Shown: one piece after another, positions 1 to 6,496 of the stretch
Layout of the letters: every line of letters begins with the position of its first letter
Numbering within the stretch: the stretch's first letter is position 1
Assembly: GCA_965603115.1 (NCBI GenBank)
Contig: CBFDBT010000130.1
Location: 1-7,570 of the forward strand
Reading direction: 5' to 3'
Source of the DNA: CBFDBT01 sp965603115
GTDB lineage: Bacteria > Pseudomonadota > Alphaproteobacteria > Sphingomonadales > Kordiimonadaceae
Length of the DNA: 7,570 nucleotides
Notes under the pieces: generated by a model
Told to the model about the DNA's origin: nothing
The model's input: the letters and a program-made list of their open reading frames with translations, nothing else
Database searches by the model: none
Translations under genes and position numbers: made by a program

Positions 1-1
1 A

Positions 2-304
2 GGCTACCTGAAGCTTCAAGAAGACAATTTCCCTGATTGTCATATTGACGGCAACCCGATCGAAATTTCGCGCATTTACGCTGACCCTGAGCTTAAGGGA
101 CGCGGTATTGGAAGCGGCCTGATTAAAGCTGCTGAAGAGGTTGCTAGATCGTTAGGCTATTCATCCCTATGGCTTGGTGTTTTTCAAAAAAATACCCCCG
201 CTGTGGCTTTTTATAAAAAACAGGGTTTTGCCATCGCGGGCGACACTATCTTCATGATGGGCGATGACCCGCAAAAAGATTATATAATGGTGAAAGCTAT
301 TTAA
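2..304 (+). CDS. GNAT-family N-acetyltransferase, C-terminal part (5' end outside window)
   Basis: This is an open frame of 100 codons that enters from the left edge and ends at TAA. It carries the acetyl-CoA-binding core of the GNAT fold: a beta strand followed by the pyrophosphate-binding loop (motif A, residues RIYADPELKGRGIGSGLI at about 24-41 of the fragment, with the R/Q-x-x-G-x-G/A signature as KGRGIG). Motif B follows with an aromatic FYKKQGF near residues 74-80, where family members place the catalytic or structural Tyr. Such enzymes move an acetyl group from acetyl-CoA to an amine. The substrate (protein N-terminus, small amine or antibiotic) cannot be read from this half. The N-terminal substrate-binding half and the start codon lie outside the window. 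The last 8 bp overlap the end of the convergent avidin-like gene, leaving no room for a terminator between them. The GNAT call is firm; the specificity is unknown. Confidence 0.9.
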   Translation, partial: GYLKLQEDNFPDCHIDGNPIEISRIYADPELKGRGIGSGLIKAAEEVARSLGYSSLWLGVFQKNTPAVAFYKKQGFAIAGDTIFMMGDDPQKDYIMVKAI

Positions 305-665
305 CCGCTTTGAAAATACTTGTGCCGGTCAGTTTAGCGTCCCAACCCTCATTGCCGCGAGCGAGAGTCCAAATAGTCGAAATATCACCGTTATCTTGTA
401 TATGCCCAACCCAGCTGGTGATTGACCCACATTCCTCAAAGCTTACCGTAAAGGTTATCGCCGTGCCATTTTTAAAACCTTTGAGCGGGCGCTCGATGCC
501 AACACCACATCCAAGAGCCGTGTTATAAGTACCCGACACCGCTCCTTTGTCGCTTATGGATACTGACATTGTAGAGCCAGACTGGTTAATATAGCTTGCC
601 GTGTCCTCAGCGCCACTGGTCAATGATGCCAGCACCGCAAAGATTATGGCAACAAGCAATCGCAT
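297..665 (-). CDS. Secreted avidin-family (rhizavidin/bradavidin-like) biotin-binding protein
   Basis: This gene encodes a 122-residue protein. Residues 1-19 look like a Sec signal peptide (Arg, a hydrophobic run, then SGA before ED), so the mature protein of about 103 residues is periplasmic or secreted. The mature part follows the avidin beta-barrel motif by motif: INQSGSTM (Asn27 and Ser31 match streptavidin N23 and S27), SGTYNTALG (Tyr47 and Thr49 match Y43 and S45; avidin also has Thr there), the PLKG strand, TFTVSF (Phe at the W75/W79 positions), CGSITSWVG (Ser81, Thr83 and Trp85 match S88, T90 and W92), ISTIW (Trp99 matches W108) and GWDAKLTGTSIF (Trp108 matches W120). Cys53 and Cys79 sit where rhizavidin and bradavidin carry a disulfide. 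The Asp128 position is Ser116, and the first barrel Trp is Tyr25. The alignment was made from memory. I chose the ATG at 665 because it overlaps the gshA stop as TGATG; an in-frame TTG lies one codon upstream (668). There is no Shine-Dalgarno sequence, which is consistent with translational coupling. Biotin binding is inferred. Confidence 0.85.
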   Translation of the reverse strand: MRLLVAIIFAVLASLTSGAEDTASYINQSGSTMSVSISDKGAVSGTYNTALGCGVGIERPLKGFKNGTAITFTVSFEECGSITSWVGHIQDNGDISTIWTLARGNEGWDAKLTGTSIFKAVK

Positions 666-2026
666 CAATAACTATAGTCTGCAAAGATACGGCTTATATC
701 ACCGTCCCAAACACCGTTATATTTCTCTAACATACGGTCTGCCGGTGACTTTCCGCTCTCAACAGTGTCCCACAACGGGTTAAGAAAGCCTTGCTCGTTA
801 TCACCCGATGTTGACAGGCAAGCCCGACGTTTTAGCCCGCCATCAGCAATCTCGATTACAGTTTTGGCTATTTCTTGCAGGCTTTTACCGCGGTGCTCAG
901 CGCGTATTCCAAGGCGAGGTACTTGGTCCCGCATGGTCTGCATTTCTTCAATGCTCCAGTCCTTGACCATATCCCAAGCAGCATCTTGCGCCTGACTATC
1001 GTACAAAAGGCCAACCCAAAGAGCCGGGAAAGCACAAAGCTTGGACCACGGGCCGCCATCAGCGCCGCGCATTTCAAGGTAAGACTTCAAGCGCACTTCA
1101 GGGAAAATGGTTGTCATATGGTCTTGCCAATCAACAAGGGTCGGCTTTTCACCCATCAGCGCAGGTAGTTCGCCCTTCATGAAGTCTCTAAACGACATGC
1201 CCGAACAATCAACATAACCATCACCGCGCTTGATAAAATACATCGGCACATCTAGCGCGTAATCAACATAACGCTCGTAGCCCATTCCCTCTTCAAATAC
1301 CCAAGGGAGCATGCCTGTTCTATCGGGGTCCGTATCCGTCCAGATATGGCTGCGATAGCTCTGAAAGCCATTGGGTTTGCCTTCATAAAATGGCGAATTG
1401 GCAAAAAGAGCTGTGGCAATAGGCTGTAATGCCAGACCAATGCGAAACTTTTTCACCATGTCGGCTTCACTAGCAAAATCCAGGTTAACCTGCACGGTGC
1501 AGGTCCTCAGCATCATATCAAGACCAAGGTTGCCCTTTTTAGGCATATAAGCGCGCATAATGTCATAACGCGCTTTTGGCATGATAGGCACGTCTTCGCG
1601 CTTCAAGGTTGGATGAAAACCAAGGCCGATAAATCCAATATCGAGTTCTTTGCCAATGTCTTTGGCTTGATTTAGGTGGCGAGTGACTTCATCACAGGTT
1701 TCATGAATAGAGTTTAGCGGGGCGCCAGAAAGCTCAAACTGACCACCCGGTTCTAGGGTTAGCGATGCTCCCTGTTGCTCTGTGGCTATCAATCTTGCGC
1801 GCTCAAGTACTGGATTCCATCCATGTTTGGCAAATTGCTCCAACACGCATTTTATGCCGGGGCGCCCATCACCTTCATAAACCAGCGGGGCATTATCCGA
1901 GCGATGAAAAATAAACTTTTCATGCTCCGAGCCAATGCGCCAATCTTTAGGATCTGGCTTGGCCCCTACAGAAACAACCTCGATAAGCTGAGATTTGTTT
2001 TCCATTATCGGATTTGAATTCGTCAT
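665..2026 (-). CDS. gshA: Glutamate-cysteine ligase (GCS2 / plant-type)
   Basis: This enzyme catalyses the ATP-dependent joining of L-glutamate and L-cysteine to gamma-glutamylcysteine, the first and committed step of glutathione synthesis, in the cytoplasm. The chosen start gives 453 residues, the usual size of the alphaproteobacterial/plant-type enzyme (Pfam GCS2) and unlike the longer gamma-proteobacterial GshA. Recognisable blocks in order are WRIGSEHEKF near residue 30 (nucleotide/Glu-binding strand), LTLEPGGQFELSG near 90-102, the GFHP and MPKARYDIM region, MLRTCTVQVNLDF, NSPFYEGKPNGFQSYRS, and LEMRGADGGPW in the C-terminal half. All look intact. Start choice: ATG 2026 leaves about 20 residues before the conserved core, as in relatives. 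An upstream in-frame ATG at 2062 has the better Shine-Dalgarno (GAGG, 9 nt upstream) and would add 12 residues; the frame stays open to an ATG at 2077. The stop codon overlaps the avidin-like gene start by one base. Confidence 0.93.
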   Translation of the reverse strand: MTNSNPIMENKSQLIEVVSVGAKPDPKDWRIGSEHEKFIFHRSDNAPLVYEGDGRPGIKCVLEQFAKHGWNPVLERARLIATEQQGASLTLEPGGQFELSGAPLNSIHETCDEVTRHLNQAKDIGKELDIGFIGLGFHPTLKREDVPIMPKARYDIMRAYMPKKGNLGLDMMLRTCTVQVNLDFASEADMVKKFRIGLALQPIATALFANSPFYEGKPNGFQSYRSHIWTDTDPDRTGMLPWVFEEGMGYERYVDYALDVPMYFIKRGDGYVDCSGMSFRDFMKGELPALMGEKPTLVDWQDHMTTIFPEVRLKSYLEMRGADGGPWSKLCAFPALWVGLLYDSQAQDAAWDMVKDWSIEEMQTMRDQVPRLGIRAEHRGKSLQEIAKTVIEIADGGLKRRACLSTSGDNEQGFLNPLWDTVESGKSPADRMLEKYNGVWDGDISRIFADYSY

Positions 2027-2178
2027 AAAAAGTCTTTCTTTTTTCGGCTCTAGCGGAGACATAAAGAAAAACCTCATCTCACCCCAACTATCATTCCTTT
2101 GTAGAGACAGATTTATCTGCTGACAAGACCTCTCACAAGATTGTTATTATGCAAGCATGATACAAAGGGCATGCAAAA

Positions 2179-2184
2179 ATTATA
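2179..2184 (-). promoter_or_regulatory. Possible -10 element of a gshA promoter
   Basis: Read on the minus strand, these bases are a perfect TATAAT. A start about 7 nt downstream would give a leader of roughly 110-145 nt, depending on which gshA start codon is used. No convincing -35 hexamer lies 16-18 bp upstream (AGTCTA at 17; TTGAGT only at 20), so an activator would be needed or the match is chance. No stem-loop terminator follows rsmE, so gshA may also be read from rsmE. Confidence 0.3.
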
Positions 2185-2220
2185 GGACAGTTTTCTATTT
2201 ATAGACTCAAAAGCATTATT

Positions 2221-2955
2221 TTACCAATCCCCCAAAGCCGTTTGCCAAAGGCTGAGAGCGGCAATAGCAGCGGTATCAGCGCGCAATATTCGCGGGCCCA
2301 GCGACACTATAACGCAATTTTTATGGGCTTTGATCAACTCGCGCTCAGCAGGAGAAAACCCGCCTTCCGGTCCTATCAATATTCCCCAAGGCTTGGGGCT
2401 ATTTTTATCGTCAGCTTGTGAAAGCGCCTCCAAAGCTGATTTTCCACTCAAGTCTTCATCACAAAACATAATCAGGCGATCATCCGGCCAGTCTTTTAAT
2501 ACATTCTCAAGTTTGGTTAGATCACTCACCGTTGGCACTTGCAGCCTGTCACACTGCTCAGCGGCTTCAAGCGTATTTGCCCGCAGGCGTTCTATCTTCA
2601 AACGATCAACATTTGTATATTGTGTCATCACAGGGATCAGGTGCGAAGCCCCCATCTCCGTTGCTTTTTGAACCATAAAGTCCAATCGGCCCTTTTTGAT
2701 GGGTGCAAAAGCGAGCCAGAGATCTGGCTCTTTTTCTTGCAGGCGACTTTGCGACAAGATGGTCAGACAAACTGCTTTTTTATTTGCCTCACTCACACTG
2801 GCTAGCCACTCGCCATCACAGCCATTGAACAAAGCCACTTCCACGCCGGCTTTAATCCGCATGACACTCACTAAATAATGTGACTGGTCTTTATCAAGCG
2901 TGACAAAATCACCCTTTTTAAGTGCCCCATCAACATAAAGTCTGATCTTAGACAT
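2221..2955 (-). CDS. rsmE: 16S rRNA (uracil-1498-N3)-methyltransferase RsmE
   Basis: This protein transfers a methyl group from S-adenosylmethionine to N3 of U1498 in helix 44 of 16S rRNA, at the decoding site. It is 244 residues, the family's normal length. The N-terminal PUA-like RNA-binding part covers about residues 1-70 (MSKIRLYVDG, then HYLVSVMRIKAG and FNGCDGEW). The SPOUT (trefoil-knot) methyltransferase domain follows: KKGRLDFMVQKATEMGASHLIPV at about 87-109, EAAEQCDRLQVP at 130-141, the SAM-binding IGPEGGFSPAE at 194-204 and the knot loop SLGPRILRADTAA at 218-230. The usual RxETA is RADTA here, a conservative Glu-to-Asp change. The start ATG is preceded by AAGGGA with a 7-nt spacer, a good ribosome site. 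The gene is divergent from ubiA across 58 bp and sits upstream of gshA on the same strand, an order I recall as common in Alphaproteobacteria. Confidence 0.95.
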   Translation of the reverse strand: MSKIRLYVDGALKKGDFVTLDKDQSHYLVSVMRIKAGVEVALFNGCDGEWLASVSEANKKAVCLTILSQSRLQEKEPDLWLAFAPIKKGRLDFMVQKATEMGASHLIPVMTQYTNVDRLKIERLRANTLEAAEQCDRLQVPTVSDLTKLENVLKDWPDDRLIMFCDEDLSGKSALEALSQADDKNSPKPWGILIGPEGGFSPAERELIKAHKNCVIVSLGPRILRADTAAIAALSLWQTALGDW

Positions 2956-2976
2956 GTTCTTATCCCTTTTGATGCC

Positions 2977-3006
2977 TTGACAGGCCCGACCTTAAGGTCA
3001 TATTTC
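2977..3006 (+). promoter_or_regulatory. Predicted ubiA promoter, apparently giving a leaderless transcript
   Basis: A perfect consensus -35 box TTGACA (2977-2982) is followed after 18 bp by TATTTC (3001-3006; TAT matches, the rest is weak). A start 7-8 nt after the -10 box falls at 3013-3014, on or beside the A of the ubiA ATG. This agrees with the lack of a usable Shine-Dalgarno: the only purine runs are AGG touching the ATG and AAGG 16 nt away. The promoter is inferred from sequence alone. Confidence 0.5.
2988..2999. promoter_or_regulatory. 12-bp perfect palindrome inside the ubiA promoter spacer (operator candidate)
   Basis: GACCTTAAGGTC is fully self-complementary and lies between the predicted -35 and -10 boxes of ubiA, within the 58-bp region shared with divergent rsmE. 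A dimeric repressor bound there would block ubiA and could also affect rsmE. I recognise no specific regulator for it. A chance 12-bp palindrome is possible, but the position makes it worth recording. Confidence 0.4.
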
Positions 3007-3013
3007 TCATAGG

Positions 3014-3958
3014 ATGAACAAACAATCAAATCAAGCAAAGACAGGCAATACTGTCCAGACCGCAGATGCAATTGAAGGTAGCTGGGTTTATCGCAATGCA
3101 CCTGAGCGCTTGCGACCTTGGCTTAAACTGGCACGTATGGACCGCCCAATAGGCACATGGCTGCTTCTTTGGCCCTGCTGGTGGTCAATCATCATGGCAA
3201 GCGATGGACTTTATCTGCACACGATGGTTTTTCTGATTCTCTTTGCTATTGGTGCGCTGGTGATGCGCGGGGCGGGCTGCACATTAAATGACATCATTGA
3301 CCGCGATTTTGATGCCCGCGTAGAGCGCACCAAAAGCCGCCCTATTCCCGCCGGCGAAATTAGCGTCAAGCAAGCCTTCATCTTTATGATGTTTTTAAGC
3401 CTCATTGGCTTTCTTATTCTATTAACGCTCAATGACTTTGCAATATTGGTCGGGGCATCTTCTCTTATCTTAATTGCCCTCTACCCTTTTATGAAACGCA
3501 TTACCTACTGGCCACAAGCGTGGCTCGGCCTTACTTTCAACTGGGGAGCGCTACTAGGATGGGCTGCTGTGCGCGGTGAAATAAGCGCGTCTGCAATCCT
3601 GCTTTATGCTGGCGGCGTACTTTGGACTCTGGGCTATGACACAATTTATGCTCATCAAGACAAAGACGATGATGCCATGATTGGCGTTAAATCATCGGCC
3701 TTAGCCCTTGGTGATAAAACCAGACCAGCACTCGTGTTTTTCTATAGTGGTTTTTTAATTTGCCTTATCTTGGCTGGATGGCTTGCAAATCTCTCCGTTT
3801 TCTATTACGTAGGCCTCACATTCGCTGCCATTCAACTAACATGGCAGATCATCAAGGTTGATATTAACGACCCTGAAGTGTGTTTAAATATATTTCGCTC
3901 GAATACTACGTTTGGATGGATAGTTTTTTTTGGCCTCACCCTAGGTCTTTTTATCTAA
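3014..3958 (+). CDS. ubiA: 4-hydroxybenzoate polyprenyltransferase
   Basis: This is an integral membrane enzyme of ubiquinone synthesis. It attaches the polyprenyl chain (from polyprenyl diphosphate) to C3 of 4-hydroxybenzoate, releasing pyrophosphate. The 314 residues hold the two Mg-diphosphate-binding motifs of the UbiA superfamily: NDIIDRDFD at 92-100 (NDxxDxxxD), continuing into ARVERTKSRPIPAG, and YDTIYAHQDKDDD at 208-220. Hydrophobic stretches throughout (for example about 48-62, 70-88, 121-138, 142-159, 243-258 and 297-314) suit the family's eight or nine helices. The N-terminal 30 residues are hydrophilic and poorly conserved in the family. The segment around RPWLKLARMDRPIGTWLLLWPC (35-56) is a typical UbiA beginning. 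ATG 3014 is the only plausible ATG before that core and has no Shine-Dalgarno, fitting a leaderless message. ppa starts 51 bp downstream on the same strand and may share the transcript. Confidence 0.96.
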   Translation: MNKQSNQAKTGNTVQTADAIEGSWVYRNAPERLRPWLKLARMDRPIGTWLLLWPCWWSIIMASDGLYLHTMVFLILFAIGALVMRGAGCTLNDIIDRDFDARVERTKSRPIPAGEISVKQAFIFMMFLSLIGFLILLTLNDFAILVGASSLILIALYPFMKRITYWPQAWLGLTFNWGALLGWAAVRGEISASAILLYAGGVLWTLGYDTIYAHQDKDDDAMIGVKSSALALGDKTRPALVFFYSGFLICLILAGWLANLSVFYYVGLTFAAIQLTWQIIKVDINDPEVCLNIFRSNTTFGWIVFFGLTLGLFI

Positions 3959-4009
3959 ATTATGTCACGAGCATTGCCCCGTTGAAGGACAAAATTGAAA
4001 GATTAAATA

Positions 4010-4537
4010 ATGGATATATCCAAAATCCCCGTTGGTGAAAATGCCCCTTGGGATATCAATGTCATAGTTGAAGTGCCCGTTGGAAATGAACCTGTAAAAT
4101 ATGAAATTGACAAAGCCTCAGGTGCTCTATTTGTAGATCGCATCTTGCACACAAGCATGCGCTACCCGTGTAACTACGGCTTTATTCCGCACACACTATC
4201 TGATGATGGTGACCCAGCTGACATCCTGATTGCCAACCGCACACCAATTATGCCGGGCGCTGTTGTGCGCTGTCGTCCTATCGGCGTTCTCGTGATGGAA
4301 GATGAAGCAGGCATGGACGAGAAAATCCTCGTGGTACCTGTCAATGAATTACATCCCTTTTATGATGATGTGAAAAATTATGATGAACTTCCAAAGATTA
4401 TGCTTGATCAAATAAGCCACTTTTTCCAACATTATAAAGACTTGGAAGAAGACAAATGGGTAAAAATTATTGGTTGGCAAGATGCAGAATTTGCTGCAGG
4501 CCTGATTGAAAAAGCCATCAAAGCTTATAAAGACTAA
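4010..4537 (+). CDS. ppa: Inorganic pyrophosphatase (family I, soluble)
   Basis: This cytoplasmic Mg-dependent enzyme hydrolyses pyrophosphate to two phosphates, pulling biosynthetic reactions forward. It is 175 residues, the same size as the E. coli hexameric enzyme. The family's active-site residues are all present, offset by one from E. coli numbering: Glu21, Lys30, Glu32, Arg44, Tyr52, Tyr56, the signature DDGDPAD with Asp66, Asp68 and Asp71, then Asp98, Asp103, Lys105, Tyr142 and Lys143. The protein should therefore be active. ATG 4010 gives the usual MDISKIPVG beginning. The ribosome site is modest (GAAAGA about 9 nt upstream). ubiA is 51 bp upstream with no terminator between, so the two may be co-transcribed; UbiA makes pyrophosphate, the substrate here. 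A strong stem-loop terminator lies just downstream. Confidence 0.97.
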   Translation: MDISKIPVGENAPWDINVIVEVPVGNEPVKYEIDKASGALFVDRILHTSMRYPCNYGFIPHTLSDDGDPADILIANRTPIMPGAVVRCRPIGVLVMEDEAGMDEKILVVPVNELHPFYDDVKNYDELPKIMLDQISHFFQHYKDLEEDKWVKIIGWQDAEFAAGLIEKAIKAYKD

Positions 4538-4558
4538 ATTTAGTTCTTAAAGTATTAT

Positions 4559-4598
4559 AAAACCGTTTGCAGCCATCCTCTGCAGGCGGTTTTTATTT
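4559..4598 (+). terminator. Rho-independent terminator of ppa, probably bidirectional
   Basis: A 14-bp stem (4559-4572 with 4580-4593, including two G-U pairs) encloses a 7-nt loop. It runs into TTTTTATTT. The stem is AAAACCGTTTGCAG against CTGCAGGCGGTTTT. It begins 21 nt after the ppa stop. Read from the minus strand, the same hairpin is followed by TTTTATAATACTTT and could also end the convergent metallo-hydrolase message, about 60 nt past that gene's stop. Confidence 0.9.
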
Positions 4599-4660
4599 GC
4601 TACCATGCTGAAGGGTCAAGACAGAATGTGTCCCGACGATATCGAGCTACTGGAAAAAAG

Positions 4661-5584
4661 CTAAAATAAATCCAAATCTTGTCCATTCACCACTTTACCG
4701 TCATAGGTCTCGGCAATCTCGTCGGTGATCATTGAATGAGGATCCCCTTTCCATGTCAACTGATGAGAAAGCACAAGAAGCTTTGGTTTAGCGGCATTGG
4801 CTATGCGGGCAATATCAATCCCTGAAGTGTGAAATTCTGTGTGATAGGCGGCCCAGTCGGCTGGTAATTTGGCGTGGCTTTTAGTGGGATAGCCTTCATG
4901 AACCAATATATCCGCCCCCTTGGCTTTTTCCGCAACGATAGGGCAGTAGGCCGTATCACCTGACAAAACTATTACACGGTCGGGGGTTGTTATCTTGTAG
5001 CCAACAGAATTTTTGATATCGCCGTGGCATACGGGAAAGGCTTCAATGGTCACATTCTTGTCACGGTAAGTATAGCTATTTTCAAATTCCGTTGCCTCCA
5101 CCTGCCAACCATGGCCCGTGGCGGGTTCTAATCCTTTTACCCGAATGGCAATATCTTGTGTGAAAGCTTTTAAAAAGCTCTTGGCCATATGACTAGTGCC
5201 AGTAGGCCCAAACAAAAATAGTGGCCCTTCGCGCCCCTGCGTCCAAGGTGTCATCATCACTTCCGGCACACCCACCGTATGGTCCCAGTGCAGATGCGTG
5301 AGGAATAGATGTGCAAATTTAGTGCGCTCCAACCCTTTAAGGTTATACTTTTGTCGTGCTGCCTCTGCGCGGCGCATCACCCCTTCACCAGCATCAAAAA
5401 TATACGGCGTATCATTAACGATGATCAGAGTTGCAGGCCCAGCTGTCTCTGGTGTCGGGTTTGGATTACCTGTGCCTAGCAATATAAGCTGTGTTGTATC
5501 AGAAGGTTGAATGGCAGGGTCTTCGGCTTTAGCGCCAATTGCTAAAACCACCATAGTGGCCGTTACCCAAAGCATTTTTATCAT
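4661..5584 (-). CDS. Exported metallo-beta-lactamase-fold hydrolase (RNase Z / arylsulfatase AtsA-like)
   Basis: This is a 307-residue protein with a clear Sec signal peptide (MIK, hydrophobic to about residue 18, AKA before ED), so it acts in the periplasm or outside. The mature part is an MBL-fold domain: LLGTGNPNP (35-43), FDAGEG (63-68) and the metal motif THLHWDH (His97, His99, Asp101, His102). Later ligands are His187 (CHGD), Asp210 (LSGDTAYCP) and His274 (LVLSHQ), a complete two-zinc set. The YHTEFHTSG block near 248-256 resembles the His-containing region of the RNase Z branch. Export rules out a tRNA-processing role; an ester, phosphodiester or sulfate-ester substrate is possible but not shown. 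The start at 5584 was chosen over the adjacent ATG at 5587 because GAGG lies 7 nt upstream of it (4 nt for the other). It lies 50 bp downstream of mscS on the same strand, possibly one operon. Confidence 0.88.
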   Translation of the reverse strand: MIKMLWVTATMVVLAIGAKAEDPAIQPSDTTQLILLGTGNPNPTPETAGPATLIIVNDTPYIFDAGEGVMRRAEAARQKYNLKGLERTKFAHLFLTHLHWDHTVGVPEVMMTPWTQGREGPLFLFGPTGTSHMAKSFLKAFTQDIAIRVKGLEPATGHGWQVEATEFENSYTYRDKNVTIEAFPVCHGDIKNSVGYKITTPDRVIVLSGDTAYCPIVAEKAKGADILVHEGYPTKSHAKLPADWAAYHTEFHTSGIDIARIANAAKPKLLVLSHQLTWKGDPHSMITDEIAETYDGKVVNGQDLDLF

Positions 5585-5634
5585 CATTTTCCCTCATAAC
5601 TACATTTACCCTACTACTTATTGCCTGACAGATA

Positions 5635-6462
5635 CTAACTGCCCTTTTGTACGACCATATGTGGATAAGGAAAGGAAATACCTTCAGCGTCGAAGCGCTT
5701 TTTAAGGGCTTGGGTCAAATCCCATTGTAGCGGCCAAAAATCTCCTGCATCACACCAAACCCTGAGCATGATATTAACCGAGCTATCTGCTAGCGCGGTT
5801 ACCGCTGTCATCGGCTCTGGGTCTATGTGGCACCGTGCGTCAGCCTTGACCACCTCTTCGATCACCCGTCGCGCTTTGTCCATGTCATCATCATAAGAGA
5901 TGCCTAAAGTAAGCTGTATGCGGCGCTTATCATGAAAACTATAATTGGTGATACTAGAGCCCCAAATAGACGCATTGGGCACAATGATGCGCACATTATC
6001 GCCCGTATCCATCTCGGTAGTGAAAAGTGTTATCGCTTTAACGGAACCTGATATTCCACCAACTTCTACAAACTCACCAACCTTAAACGGACGAAATATA
6101 AGCAGCATAACACCCGCCGCCACATTGGAGAGAGTGCCCTGCAATGCAAGACCGATTGCCAAGCCCATAGCACCAATTAATGCAACAAGGCTGGTTGTTT
6201 CGATGCCGAATCTATCAAGAACAGCAAGAAGAGTAACCGCGATAACGCCGTAGCGCGCCATGCTTGAAATAAAAATAGACACTGTTTCATCTATCTTCTG
6301 GGAGCGATCCAGCGCTTTTTTAATTGTGCGTTTAATAATACCCGCAAACCAAAGTCCTAGTATGAGTATAATAATAGCGCCAACGACCGACATGCCGTAG
6401 GTCACAGCCATCTCACTCAACATGCTCCACATTTCCTCAGCCTGTTTACTAACGTCATCCAT
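5635..6462 (-). CDS. mscS: Small-conductance mechanosensitive channel, MscS family
   Basis: This inner-membrane channel opens under tension and releases solutes on osmotic downshock. It is 275 residues, close to the 286 of E. coli MscS. Three transmembrane segments are visible: about 22-43, 70-88 and the pore helix TM3 at about 91-122, with the Gly/Ala-rich packing face GAMGLAIGLALQGTLSNVAAG followed by LIFRPF. The beta domain follows (VGEFVEVGGISGSVKAITLFTTEMDT, then VPNASIWGSSITNYS), and a C-terminal alpha/beta domain ends with FPYPHMVV near 264-271. All family landmarks are intact and no extra domains are present. The frame is open to an ATG at 6534. The start at 6462 is preferred because AGGGAGA lies just upstream with a 6-7 nt spacer and a good promoter sits immediately before it. 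The MBL-fold gene follows 50 bp downstream. Confidence 0.95.
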   Translation of the reverse strand: MDDVSKQAEEMWSMLSEMAVTYGMSVVGAIIILILGLWFAGIIKRTIKKALDRSQKIDETVSIFISSMARYGVIAVTLLAVLDRFGIETTSLVALIGAMGLAIGLALQGTLSNVAAGVMLLIFRPFKVGEFVEVGGISGSVKAITLFTTEMDTGDNVRIIVPNASIWGSSITNYSFHDKRRIQLTLGISYDDDMDKARRVIEEVVKADARCHIDPEPMTAVTALADSSVNIMLRVWCDAGDFWPLQWDLTQALKKRFDAEGISFPYPHMVVQKGS

Positions 6463-6496
6463 GATATGTCTCCCTAGATTCGTAATAATTAATATG

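Noticed and set aside
875..1168. Plus-strand ORF of 97 codons opposite gshA
   Set aside because: Lies wholly antisense to a well-conserved enzyme gene, has no family features, and is a by-product of gshA codon use.
2871..3101. Minus-strand ORF of 76 codons across the rsmE/ubiA divergent region
   Set aside because: Overlaps the 5' ends of two certain genes and the predicted ubiA promoter, and its product shows no plausible domain.
4605..4664. 19-codon plus-strand ORF between the ppa terminator and the MBL gene, starting MLKGQDRMCPDD
   Set aside because: No ribosome site, starts just after a strong terminator, and no recognisable family. Most likely chance.
4661..5584. Calling the MBL-fold gene rnz (tRNase Z)
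   Set aside because: A clear signal peptide makes a tRNA-processing role unlikely.
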